Assembly: GCA_002421825.1 (NCBI GenBank)
Contig: DISR01000023.1
Span: 1 to 20,425, forward strand
Length of the DNA stretch: 20,425 bases
From: Thiobacillus sp. UBA6205
Lineage (GTDB): Bacteria; Pseudomonadota; Gammaproteobacteria; Burkholderiales; Thiobacillaceae
Direction of reading: 5' to 3'
Shown here: positions 8,681 to 14,869 of the stretch, piece by piece
Position numbering within the stretch: the stretch's first letter is position 1
Layout of the letters: the number at the start of each line of letters is the position of its first letter
Notes under the pieces: model-generated
Told to the model about the DNA's origin: nothing
What the model saw: only the letters and a program-made list of their open reading frames with translations
The model's database searches: none
Translations under genes and position numbers: made by a program

Positions 8681-9658
8681 GTGAGTGAGCCCAGCGAATC
8701 TGCCGGAATCGACCTGCATGCACGGCAGGTTGCGAAATTCCGGTTGCAGGACAAATTTTTTCATTACAGCACCCAGTTGTTCGCGCTGGTCGTGCTGGCA
8801 AGCCTGCTCGGCATCCTGGTTTCGCTCGCCATCGAGGCCTGGCCGAGCCTGAAGGCCTTCGGCCCGGATTTCCTGTGGACAAATGTCTGGAGCGTGCCGG
8901 ACGACGAGTATGGTGCGCTCGCCGCCATTTATGGCACGGTGGTGACCTCGGTTCTGGCGTTGCTGATCGGGGTGCCGATCAGTTTCGGCATCGCGCTTTT
9001 CCTGACGGAAACCTGCCCGCTGTGGCTGCGCCGCCCACTGGGCACGGCGATCGAACTGCTGGCGGGAATTCCCTCCATCGTTTACGGCATTTGGGGCCTG
9101 TTCGTTTTTGCCCCCCTGTTTGCCGAGTATTTCCAGCCTCCTTTGCAGAATCTGCTCGGAGAGGTGCCTGTCATCGGCAGCTGGTTTTCCGGCCCGCCCA
9201 TCGGCATCGGCATTCTGACGGCCAGCCTGGTGCTGTCGATGATGATCATTCCGTTCATCGCCTCGGTCATGCGCGACGTGTTCGAAACCGTGCCGCATGT
9301 GCTGAAGGAGTCTGCGTACGGCATCGGCTGCACAACCTGGGAGGTGGTGCGCAACATCGTGCTGCCCTACACTCGCGTCGGTGTCATCGGCGGAATCATG
9401 CTGGGGCTGGGACGGGCGCTGGGCGAAACCATGGCGGTCACCTTCGTGATCGGCAACGCCAACCGCATCATTCCCAGCCTGTTCGCGCCGGGCACTTCGA
9501 TCGCCTCCACCCTGGCAAACGAGTTTGGCGAGGCCGATCCGGGACTGCATATCGCATCGCTGTTCGCGCTGGGCCTGGTCCTGTTCGTGATTACTTTCAT
9601 CGTGCTGGCGATATCGCGTTGGCTGATCAGCCGCAGCATGGGCTCGGAGGGCCTGTAG
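8681..9658 (+). CDS. pstC: Phosphate ABC transporter permease PstC
   Basis: PstC is one of two inner-membrane permease subunits that form the phosphate channel. The 325-residue protein has an N-terminal cytoplasmic stretch of about 28 residues followed by six predicted membrane spans (first about 33-53). The conserved ABC-coupling (EAA) loop is visible as LKESAYGIGCTTWEVVRNIVLP, followed by GRALGETMAV, a PstC signature. The GTG at 8681 is used because it gives MSEPSES and no better start is present. The SD is weak (acagg, about 8665-8669), so reduced initiation relative to pstS is plausible. It is preceded by the pstS-pstC palindrome and followed after 3 bases by pstA. Confidence 0.96.
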   Translation: MSEPSESAGIDLHARQVAKFRLQDKFFHYSTQLFALVVLASLLGILVSLAIEAWPSLKAFGPDFLWTNVWSVPDDEYGALAAIYGTVVTSVLALLIGVPISFGIALFLTETCPLWLRRPLGTAIELLAGIPSIVYGIWGLFVFAPLFAEYFQPPLQNLLGEVPVIGSWFSGPPIGIGILTASLVLSMMIIPFIASVMRDVFETVPHVLKESAYGIGCTTWEVVRNIVLPYTRVGVIGGIMLGLGRALGETMAVTFVIGNANRIIPSLFAPGTSIASTLANEFGEADPGLHIASLFALGLVLFVITFIVLAISRWLISRSMGSEGL

Positions 9659-9661
9659 TCG

Positions 9662-10507
9662 ATGATGAACCTGTATACCCGGCGCGTCTGGACCAACCGT
9701 ATCGGCATGGCGCTGTCCATGATCGCGATGAGCCTCGGCCTGATCGGGCTGATGTGGATTCTGTGGACATTGTTTTCGAAGGGCTTTGCCGCGCTCAGCA
9801 TTGAGATGTTTACCCAGGACACCCCGGCGCCCGGTACCGAGGGCGGCGGCCTGCGCAACGCCATCGTCGGCAGCGGCCTGATCCTGCTGTTTTCCATGCT
9901 CATCGCTACCCCGATCGGCATCCTCGCCGGCATTTACCTCGCCGAGTACGGGCGAATTTCCAAGTTCGCCTCGTTTACCCGCTTCATGACCGACATCATG
10001 CTGTCGGCTCCATCCATCGTCATTGGCCTGTTCGTTTATGCCCTGTTCGTGGCAACTACGGGCGGGTTTTCCGGCTGGGCGGGTTCGCTTGCGCTGTCGC
10101 TGATCGCCATCCCGGTGGTGGTGCGCACCACGGAAAACATGCTCAAGCTGGTGCCGACCAGCCTGCGCGAGGCCGCTTTCGCGGTCGGGGCGCCGCGCTG
10201 GCAGGTCTCGCTCAAGGTGACGCTGCGCGCCGTCAAGTCCGGCGTGGTAACCGGCGTGCTGCTGGCCATGGCGCGCATCACAGGCGAAACCGCGCCGCTT
10301 CTGTTCACCGCCCTCAATAACCAGTTTTTCAGCACCAACATGGGCGAACCCATGGGCAACCTGCCGGTGGTGATTTACCAATTCGCGCTGAGCCCCTATG
10401 ACAACTGGATCAATCTGGCCTGGGGCGGGGCGCTGCTGATCGCCCTTCTGGTGCTGGCGGTCAACATCGGCGTACGCGTCGCTTTCCGCCAAAAAGACAA
10501 ACGCTGA
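9662..10507 (+). CDS. pstA: Phosphate ABC transporter permease PstA
   Basis: PstA is the second permease subunit and pairs with PstC. It has 281 residues and six predicted membrane spans. The EAA-type coupling loop LREAAFAVGAPRWQVSLKVTL is followed by ARITGETAPLLFTA, which is strongly conserved in PstA. The start could be either of two adjacent ATG codons (9662 or 9665). An SD (ggagg, 9646-9650) lies inside the end of pstC. Only 3 bases separate it from pstC. It is intact and of normal length. Confidence 0.97.
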   Translation: MMNLYTRRVWTNRIGMALSMIAMSLGLIGLMWILWTLFSKGFAALSIEMFTQDTPAPGTEGGGLRNAIVGSGLILLFSMLIATPIGILAGIYLAEYGRISKFASFTRFMTDIMLSAPSIVIGLFVYALFVATTGGFSGWAGSLALSLIAIPVVVRTTENMLKLVPTSLREAAFAVGAPRWQVSLKVTLRAVKSGVVTGVLLAMARITGETAPLLFTALNNQFFSTNMGEPMGNLPVVIYQFALSPYDNWINLAWGGALLIALLVLAVNIGVRVAFRQKDKR

Positions 10508-10524
10508 TCGTTCACGGAGAAACC

Positions 10525-11307
10525 ATGTCAGACCAAGCAACTACAAGCAGCCAGGAAGCAGCGCTGCTGGTCCGCAACCTGAATTTCTTTTACGGGGACT
10601 TCAAGGGCCTGAACAATATCAACATGGATATTGCGCGCAACAAAGTCACTGCTTTCATCGGCCCGTCCGGCTGTGGCAAGTCCACGCTGCTGCGCACATT
10701 CAACCGCATGTACGATCTTTATCCGGGGCAGCGTGCCGAAGGCGAGATTCTGTTCAACGGCAAGAACCTGCTGGACAAGAGGCAGGACGTGAACCTGGTG
10801 CGCGCCAAGATCGGCATGGTGTTCCAGAAGCCGACGCCGTTTCCCATGACCATCTACGAGAACATCGCCTTTGGCGTGCGTTTGTACGATCGTCTGTCCA
10901 AGTCGGCGATGGACGACCGTGTTGAGTGGGCGCTGAAAAAGGCTGCGCTGTGGGGGGAGGTCAAGGACAAGCTGCAGCAGAACGGTCTTTCCTTGTCTGG
11001 CGGCCAGCAGCAGCGCCTCTGCATCGCCCGTGCCGTTGCAGTCAAGCCCGATGTGGTGCTGCTTGATGAACCCACCTCGGCGCTGGATCCGATTTCCACC
11101 GCCAAGATCGAAGAACTCATCTACGAACTGAAGAATGAATATACCATCGCCATCGTGACCCACAACATGCAGCAGGCGGCGCGCATTTCCGATTTCACGG
11201 CCTTCATGTACCTGGGTGAGCTGATCGAGATGGGCGATACCGACCAATTGTTCCTCAAGCCCAAGATCAAGCAGACCGAGGATTACATCACCGGTCGTTT
11301 CGGCTGA
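10525..11307 (+). CDS. pstB: Phosphate ABC transporter ATP-binding protein PstB
   Basis: PstB is the cytoplasmic ATPase that powers PstCA. The 260-residue protein has Walker A GPSGCGKST (46-54), Q-loop VFQKPTPFPMTI (99-110), ABC signature LSGGQQQR (157-164), Walker B VVLLDEP (177-183) and a switch histidine in THNMQQAARI. The ATG has an SD in cacggagaaacc just upstream, 17 bases after pstA. The stop codon overlaps the base of a long hairpin (11306-11347). In most relatives phoU follows immediately; here it does not, so signalling to PhoR would need a PhoU encoded elsewhere. Confidence 0.98.
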   Translation: MSDQATTSSQEAALLVRNLNFFYGDFKGLNNINMDIARNKVTAFIGPSGCGKSTLLRTFNRMYDLYPGQRAEGEILFNGKNLLDKRQDVNLVRAKIGMVFQKPTPFPMTIYENIAFGVRLYDRLSKSAMDDRVEWALKKAALWGEVKDKLQQNGLSLSGGQQQRLCIARAVAVKPDVVLLDEPTSALDPISTAKIEELIYELKNEYTIAIVTHNMQQAARISDFTAFMYLGELIEMGDTDQLFLKPKIKQTEDYITGRFG

Positions 11308-11347
11308 CGGCAGGTTTGTCATGTTGACGCATCGACAAGCTGCCGTC
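11306..11347 (+). other. Long hairpin at the 3' end of the pst operon
   Basis: GACGGCAG (11306-11313) pairs with CTGCCGTC (11340-11347), and after a small internal bulge TTGTC (11316-11320) pairs with GACAA (11334-11338), leaving a 13-base loop. The stem starts inside the pstB stop codon. There is no T-run, so it may be an mRNA-stabilising structure or a Rho-linked end rather than an intrinsic terminator. Confidence 0.65.
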
Positions 11348-11356
11348 GGGGTGCAT

Positions 11357-11401
11357 TTGTCATAAAACCGTCATTTCCCGGACGGGGTCCGAGAGTATGA
11401 T
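11357..11401 (+). promoter_or_regulatory. Second Pho box and -10 element, upstream of the 80-residue ORF
   Basis: The 18-mer TTGTCATAAAACCGTCAT (11357-11374) matches the PhoB box consensus at 16 of 18 positions, better than the pstS box. A good -10, TATGAT (11396-11401), follows after 21 bases, exactly 11 more than the usual 10. The two half-sites are 11 bases apart as expected. This argues that the next gene has its own phosphate-regulated promoter. PhoB binding is inferred. Confidence 0.8.
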
Positions 11402-11453
11402 TTCGCTTGCTGTCTTGTGTATTCAACACATCAGCGCGAGCGGAGACTCACAA

Positions 11454-11696
11454 ATGGCAAATGCCGTAAGAAACATTGCTAAATTCATCAAGCGCAACCC
11501 GGAAAGCGATGAGGCAACGATTTTGTGGGCGCTTTGCAAGGCATTGGAAAGCGAATCTGCATTTGAATTGCATCAGTTGTTTACGCTCAAGCTCAAAACC
11601 TTTGAAATGGCCATGGACCTTCTGGACGAATGGCGCATTGACCGCCTGATCGCCGAACGGCGCATCCAGAAGTACCTCGATTTGAGCGATACCTGA
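11454..11696 (+). CDS. Uncharacterised 80-residue protein with its own Pho box
   Basis: I do not recognise this family. The ATG at 11454 has an SD (ggag, 11442-11445). An in-frame ATG at 11397 is rejected because it lies in the -10 element. The 80 residues begin MANAVRNIAKFIKRN and end in a charged helix-like stretch (DEWRIDRLIAERRIQKY). There is no signal peptide, membrane segment or metal motif, and only one cysteine (residue 28). The composition suggests a small, soluble, mostly helical cytoplasmic protein. Codon use is slightly more AT-rich than its neighbours at the 5' end. It follows pstB, at the position where phoU sits in many betaproteobacteria, and the strong Pho box suggests a role during phosphate limitation. 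It is not PhoU, which is about 230 residues. The ORF is probably real; the function is unknown. Confidence 0.8.
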   Translation: MANAVRNIAKFIKRNPESDEATILWALCKALESESAFELHQLFTLKLKTFEMAMDLLDEWRIDRLIAERRIQKYLDLSDT

Positions 11697-11731
11697 CAGG
11701 GCTCGCCCGCAAAGTTATTTGCCCCCCCTCA

Positions 11732-11760
11732 TTGACCGCACTTCTGGCCTGCTTTAATAT
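11732..11760 (+). promoter_or_regulatory. Sigma-70-type promoter for tpiA
   Basis: TTGACC (11732-11737) and TAATAT (11755-11760) are separated by 17 bases. The start point would be near 11767, about 20 bases before the tpiA ATG. It lies just after the small Pho-box gene, so tpiA-secG can be expressed independently of phosphate. A TTG start read at 11732 is really this -35. Confidence 0.65.
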
Positions 11761-11785
11761 AGCGAGCTTTTTAGTGGGGTGGGGG

Positions 11786-12538
11786 ATGCGTCGCAAGCTC
11801 GTGGCCGGTAACTGGAAGATGCATGGCAGCCTGGCGGATAACCAGGCTTTGCTGGGGGCATTGAAAGCGGCGCTGAACGGGCTGCAAGGCGCTGGCGTAG
11901 CGGTGTGCGCACCTTTTCCCTACCTGGCGCAGTTGCAGTCCGAATTGGCCGGTACCAGCCTGGCCTGGGGCGCGCAGAACGTGAGCGAGCATGCCAAGGG
12001 TGCGTTCACTGGCGAGGTTTCCACCTCGATGCTGAAGGACTTTGGCTGCACCCATGCCATCGTCGGCCATTCCGAGCGGCGCAGCCTGTATGGCGAATCC
12101 GACGAGATCGTGGCGAAGAAATTCATGGCGGCGCAGGCGGCGGGCTTGACCCCCATCCTGTGCGTTGGCGAGACCCTGGCCGAGCGCGAAGGCAGCGTGA
12201 CCGAGCAGGTGGTCGGGCGCCAGCTGGACGCGGTGATCAATGCGGCCGGCGTGGAATCCCTGGCCAAGGCCGTGGTGGCCTACGAGCCGGTGTGGGCGAT
12301 CGGTACCGGCAAGACGGCCAGCCCCGAACAGGCGCAGGCGGTGCATGCCTTCATCCGCGGCAAGATTGCCGGCCTAAGCAAGGCCGTCGCCGACGGACTG
12401 GTGATCCAGTACGGTGGCAGCGTGAAGGCCTCGAATGCAGCGGAACTCTTTTCGCAGCCGGACATCGACGGCGGGCTGATTGGCGGCGCCTCGCTGATTG
12501 CCGAAGAGTTCATCGCGATCTGCAAAGCTGCGGCCTGA
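11786..12538 (+). CDS. tpiA: Triosephosphate isomerase
   Basis: TpiA interconverts dihydroxyacetone phosphate and glyceraldehyde-3-phosphate in glycolysis, gluconeogenesis and the Calvin cycle. From the ATG at 11786 the product is 250 residues, the usual size, starting MRRKLVAGNWKM. A longer in-frame start at 11732 is rejected because it overlaps the promoter. Catalytic residues are K11 (GNWKM), H95 (IVGHSERR) and E167 (AYEPVWAIGTGK), with the flexible loop 6 after it and the phosphate-binding GGSVKASN at 210-217. A G-rich stretch precedes the ATG in place of a classic SD. It lies upstream of secG, as in Pseudomonas-type clusters. Confidence 0.98.
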   Translation: MRRKLVAGNWKMHGSLADNQALLGALKAALNGLQGAGVAVCAPFPYLAQLQSELAGTSLAWGAQNVSEHAKGAFTGEVSTSMLKDFGCTHAIVGHSERRSLYGESDEIVAKKFMAAQAAGLTPILCVGETLAEREGSVTEQVVGRQLDAVINAAGVESLAKAVVAYEPVWAIGTGKTASPEQAQAVHAFIRGKIAGLSKAVADGLVIQYGGSVKASNAAELFSQPDIDGGLIGGASLIAEEFIAICKAAA

Positions 12539-12557
12539 TTTTTTGGATATCGGATAA

Positions 12558-12923
12558 ATGGAAACTGTAGTCTGGGTTCTTCACTTGCTGGGCGCAACGA
12601 CGCTGGTCGGCCTGGTACTTTTGCAGCACGGCAAGGGTGCCGACATGGGCGCGGCGTTCGGCAGCGGGGCTTCCGGCAGCCTGTTCGGCGCCAGCGGCTC
12701 GGCGAATTTCCTGTCGCGCGCGACGGCGATTGCGGCAACGATTTTCTTCCTGACCAGCATGGGCCTGACTTACTTTTCCCTGAACCGGGCTGCTCCGGGG
12801 GGCGTGCTGGACAAGATCCCCGCTGCTGCACAGCAGGCCCCGGTTCAGCAGGCCGTGCCGGCCCAGCAGGCTGAACCGGCCCAGGGCGGCACGCCGCCGA
12901 CATCCGGGGAAATCCCCAAGTAA
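12558..12923 (+). CDS. secG: Preprotein translocase subunit SecG
   Basis: SecG is the small non-essential subunit of the SecYEG channel that assists SecA-driven export. The 121-residue protein has two membrane spans (about 3-22 and 55-75) joined by the signature LLQHGKGADMGAAFGSG, which continues into GSLFGASGSANFLSR. The C-terminal 45 residues are a Pro/Gln/Ala-rich tail of low complexity (repeated QQA and PAQ), longer than in E. coli and common in betaproteobacteria. The SD is weak. It lies 19 bases after tpiA and just before tRNA-Leu(GAG), the same linkage as secG-leuU in E. coli. Confidence 0.96.
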   Translation: METVVWVLHLLGATTLVGLVLLQHGKGADMGAAFGSGASGSLFGASGSANFLSRATAIAATIFFLTSMGLTYFSLNRAAPGGVLDKIPAAAQQAPVQQAVPAQQAEPAQGGTPPTSGEIPK

Positions 12924-12929
12924 TTTGAT

Positions 12930-12958
12930 TTGGAGTTCAATTGAATGCGCTGTATAAG
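12930..12958 (+). promoter_or_regulatory. Possible tRNA-Leu promoter
   Basis: TTGGAG (12930-12935) and TATAAG (12953-12958) are 17 bases apart. The -10 is good and the -35 weak. The bases after the -10 (ACGGGCGCG) form a GC-rich discriminator of the kind seen at stringently controlled stable-RNA promoters. The start point would be about 12965, 13 bases before the mature tRNA. Read-through from secG is the alternative. Confidence 0.5.
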
Positions 12959-12977
12959 ACGGGCGCGTTCTTCACCG

Positions 12978-13062
12978 GCCGACGTGGTGGAATTGGTAGA
13001 CACGCTATCTTGAGGGGGTAGTGACGAAAGTCGTGCGAGTTCGAGTCTCGCCGTCGGCACCA
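12978..13062 (+). tRNA. tRNA-Leu (anticodon GAG)
   Basis: The 85-base cloverleaf includes an encoded CCA end. The 7-bp acceptor stem GCCGACG (12978-12984) pairs with CGTCGGC (13052-13058), followed by discriminator A and CCA. The anticodon stem CTATC/GGTAG encloses loop TTGAGGG, giving anticodon GAG (13012-13014), which reads CUC and CUU. The long variable arm (GAC-GAAA-GTC) is typical of class II leucine tRNA. The T arm is GCGAG-TTCGAGT-CTCGC. It corresponds to E. coli leuU, which also follows secG. Confidence 0.97.
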
Positions 13063-13108
13063 TTAGTTTTAATAATCCGATCATCAGTTAAGACTATCTT
13101 ATATCCTA

Positions 13109-13152
13109 TTGTTTTAATGGGAAAACAAGCGCTTCTGCGCTTGACAGTTTTC
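13109..13152 (+). other. Two mutually exclusive hairpins upstream of the nuo promoter
   Basis: Hairpin A pairs TTGTTTT (13109-13115) with AAAACAA (13122-13128). Hairpin B pairs AAGCGC (13127-13132) with GCGCTT (13137-13142) around a TTCT loop and can extend by GAAAAC (13121-13126) with GTTTTC (13147-13152). They share bases 13121-13128, so only one can form. Hairpin B also overlaps the nuo -35. At the DNA level the same symmetry could be an operator. Confidence 0.5.
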
Positions 13153-13170
13153 GTCATGAAACACTACACT
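13141..13170 (+). promoter_or_regulatory. Sigma-70-type promoter of the nuo operon
   Basis: A perfect -35 TTGACA (13141-13146) and a -10 TACACT (13165-13170) are 18 bases apart. The start point is expected near 13177, giving a leader of about 55 bases before nuoA. An intrinsic terminator begins only about 7 bases after that start point. Confidence 0.65.
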
Positions 13171-13183
13171 CACTTCACATAAC

Positions 13184-13209
13184 ACCGTCCCCAAGCAGGA
13201 CGGTTTTTT
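13184..13209 (+). terminator. Intrinsic terminator in the nuo leader
   Basis: ACCGTCC (13184-13190) pairs with GGACGGT (13198-13204) around a 7-base loop and is followed by six T (13204-13209). The shape is a good rho-independent terminator. It may end the tRNA-Leu transcript, but it also lies downstream of the only good nuo promoter and 22 bases before the nuoA ATG, so nuo transcripts from that promoter must pass it. Confidence 0.85.
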
Positions 13210-13231
13210 ATCGCGAGGGTAAGGACCAAGG

Positions 13232-13588
13232 ATGCTGGAGAATTATCTCCCCATACTGTTGTTTATCCTGGTGGGATTGGCCTTCGGCATTGTTCCCATC
13301 ATGGCCGGAAAGCTGCTGGCCCCCAACAGGCCTGACAGCCAGAAACTCTCCCCTTACGAGTGCGGTTTTGAAGCGTTCGAGGATGCGCGCATGAAATTCG
13401 ACGTGCGCTATTACCTCGTCGCCATCCTGTTCATCCTGTTCGATCTGGAAATTGCCTTCCTGTTTCCGTGGGCCGTCGTGCTGGAAGAGATCGGCATGTT
13501 CGGTTTCGTTGCCATGGTCATTTTCCTTGGCATTCTTGTCGTCGGCTTCATCTACGAATGGATGAAGGGTGCGCTCGAATGGGAGTAA
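13232..13588 (+). CDS. nuoA: NADH:quinone oxidoreductase subunit A
   Basis: NuoA (ND3-like) is a small membrane subunit at the junction of the arms of complex I. It has 118 residues and three membrane spans (about 7-29, 61-81 and 88-108). The loop between spans one and two carries YECGFE (42-47) with the conserved cysteine C44. Span two contains the acidic residues D71 and E73 in FDLEIAF, important for proton pumping. The start ATG follows a good SD (aagga, 13221-13225). It is the first gene of the nuo operon. Its stop is followed by an unusually long 127-base gap before nuoB. Confidence 0.97.
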   Translation: MLENYLPILLFILVGLAFGIVPIMAGKLLAPNRPDSQKLSPYECGFEAFEDARMKFDVRYYLVAILFILFDLEIAFLFPWAVVLEEIGMFGFVAMVIFLGILVVGFIYEWMKGALEWE

Positions 13589-13715
13589 GGCTTTTGAGCC
13601 GTTGGGCGAGGGGCCCCATGCAGGGCATGGGGATCGACCCGGCGAAAAGGCCTGCCCGCGACACACAGTCCGCGGATGGTGCGTTGCTGGTTACAGAGCG
13701 GGCGGAGGGGGCACA
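13589..13715 (+). other. nuoA-nuoB intercistronic spacer with hairpin
   Basis: This 127-base spacer is long for a nuo operon, where gaps here are otherwise 0 to 90 bases. CCCCATGC (13614-13621) pairs with GCATGGGG (13625-13632) around AGG, a stable hairpin without T-run. The nuoB frame is open backwards through the spacer to an ATG at 13569 inside nuoA. The residues it would add are not NuoB-like. The nuoB SD (ggagg, 13704-13708) is at the end. Confidence 0.6.
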
Positions 13716-14192
13716 ATGAGCATTGAAGGCGTCCTCGACAAAGGTTTCGTCACCACCTCGCTCGATACCATCATCAACTACACGCGCACCGGCTCGATGT
13801 GGCCGATGACCTTCGGTTTGGCCTGCTGCGCAGTGGAAATGATGCAGGCAGGCGCGTCGCGCTACGACCTCGACCGCTTCGGCATCGTGTTTCGCCCGAG
13901 CCCCAGGCAGTCGGACGTGATGATCGTCGCCGGCACGCTGTGCAACAAGATGGCCCCGGCTCTGCGCAAGGTGTATGACCAGATGGCCGAGCCGCGCTGG
14001 GTGATATCCATGGGCTCCTGCGCCAATGGCGGCGGCTATTACCATTATTCCTACTCGGTGGTGCGCGGTTGCGACCGCATCGTGCCGGTGGACATTTACG
14101 TGCCCGGCTGTCCGCCCACGGCCGAAGCCCTGCTGTTCGGCCTGATCCAGCTGCAGAACAAGATCAAGCGCACCAACACCATTGCCAGATAA
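13716..14192 (+). CDS. nuoB: NADH:quinone oxidoreductase subunit B
   Basis: NuoB (PSST) holds cluster N2, the last iron-sulfur centre before quinone. From the ATG at 13716 (SD ggagg, 13704-13708) it has 158 residues, the normal length for betaproteobacteria. The N2 ligands are visible as the tandem C37-C38 in GLACCAVEMM, C102 in GSCANGGGYY and C132 in VPGCPPTAEAL. Quinone-site residues around MTFGLACC are conserved. A 49-residue N-terminal extension from ATG 13569 is possible by frame but overlaps nuoA and is compositionally unlike the protein, so it is rejected. Confidence 0.98.
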   Translation: MSIEGVLDKGFVTTSLDTIINYTRTGSMWPMTFGLACCAVEMMQAGASRYDLDRFGIVFRPSPRQSDVMIVAGTLCNKMAPALRKVYDQMAEPRWVISMGSCANGGGYYHYSYSVVRGCDRIVPVDIYVPGCPPTAEALLFGLIQLQNKIKRTNTIAR

Positions 14193-14207
14193 CTCGAAAA
14201 ACAATTC

Positions 14208-14807
14208 ATGGCCCGTTCCCTGGACACGCTTTCCACTTGCCTGCAAAACACGCTCGGCGATGCTCTGGCCAAAACCGATATTCGTCTTGGCGAATTGACC
14301 GCCGAAATCAAGGCGAGCGCCTTGCCGGCCGCCATGCAGGCGCTGCATGGCCACCCGGATCTGCGCTTCACCCAACTGAGCGACCTGTGCGGCGTGGACT
14401 ACAGCGGCTACAAGGAGGGCGCCTGGGAAGGCCCGCGCTTCGCGGTCGTTTATCACCTGATTTCGATGATGCACAACGTGCGCCTGCGCGTGCGCGTGTT
14501 CTGTGCCGATGACGATCTGCCGATGGTGGCATCGGTCGCCGACATCTGGCCCTCGGCCAACTGGTTCGAGCGCGAAGCCTTCGATCTTTTCGGCATCGTG
14601 TTCGAGGGCCATCCTGATCTGCGCCGCATCCTTACCGACTACGGCTTCGTCGGCCATCCCTTCCGCAAGGACTTTCCGCTCTCGGGTCATGTTGAAATGC
14701 GCTACGACCCGGTGCAGCAGCGCGTGATCTACCAGCCGGTGTCCATCGAGCCGCGTGAAATCACGCCGCGCATCGTGCGCGAAGAGCATTACGGGGAAGG
14801 TCGCTGA
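14208..14807 (+). CDS. nuoC: NADH:quinone oxidoreductase subunit C
   Basis: NuoC is the 30-kDa peripheral subunit of complex I and contacts NuoD and NuoB. The 199-residue product has the family signature, seen as WFEREAFDLFGIVFEGHPDL continuing RRILTDYGFVGHPFRKDFPLSG. It is separate from NuoD, unlike the fused NuoCD of E. coli. It starts 15 bases after nuoB with no strong SD. The stop TGA shares a base with an ATG (14807) that begins a short duplicated copy of the nuoD start. Confidence 0.97.
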   Translation: MARSLDTLSTCLQNTLGDALAKTDIRLGELTAEIKASALPAAMQALHGHPDLRFTQLSDLCGVDYSGYKEGAWEGPRFAVVYHLISMMHNVRLRVRVFCADDDLPMVASVADIWPSANWFEREAFDLFGIVFEGHPDLRRILTDYGFVGHPFRKDFPLSGHVEMRYDPVQQRVIYQPVSIEPREITPRIVREEHYGEGR

Positions 14808-14869
14808 TGGCTGAAATCCGCAACTACGCAAAATCAACCGGTTTCGTCGCGGAGTTTCTGCATGGCTGA
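14807..14869 (+). CDS. 20-codon mini-ORF with a copy of the nuoD start
   Basis: The ORF begins with the same 21 bases as nuoD (encoding MAEIRNY), then diverges (AKSTGFVAEFLHG) and stops at 14867-14869, inside the nuoD start region. Its ATG overlaps the nuoC stop and has an SD (ggggaagg, 14793-14800). It could be translated as a coupling peptide between nuoC and nuoD, or be a relic of a small duplication. I do not claim a function. Annotation tools may take this ATG for a gene start. Confidence 0.45.
   Translation: MAEIRNYAKSTGFVAEFLHG

Larger units (their letters stand above)
13063..13231 (+). other. tRNA-Leu to nuoA intergenic region (nuo leader)
   Basis: This 169-base gap is AT-richer than its surroundings. 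It holds two overlapping hairpins (13109-13152), a sigma-70-type promoter (13141-13170) and an intrinsic terminator (13184-13209), all listed separately. The SD for nuoA is aagga (13221-13225). No protein gene is seen on either strand. Confidence 0.7.

Noticed and set aside
7481..10540. 1019-codon open frame on the minus strand across pstS, pstC and pstA
   Set aside because: It is the antisense shadow of three well-identified genes. The product is His-, Gly-, Gln- and Asp-rich with no domain logic, as expected from GC-rich third positions.
11316..11332. TTGTCAT-like possible extra Pho box after pstB
   Set aside because: The second half (ACGCATC) does not match, and the TTGTC bases are explained by the hairpin stem.
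12978..13062. tRNA-Leu as an integration (attachment) site
   Set aside because: No integrase, no repeat of the tRNA 3' end and no mobile gene follows; the nuo operon lies directly downstream.
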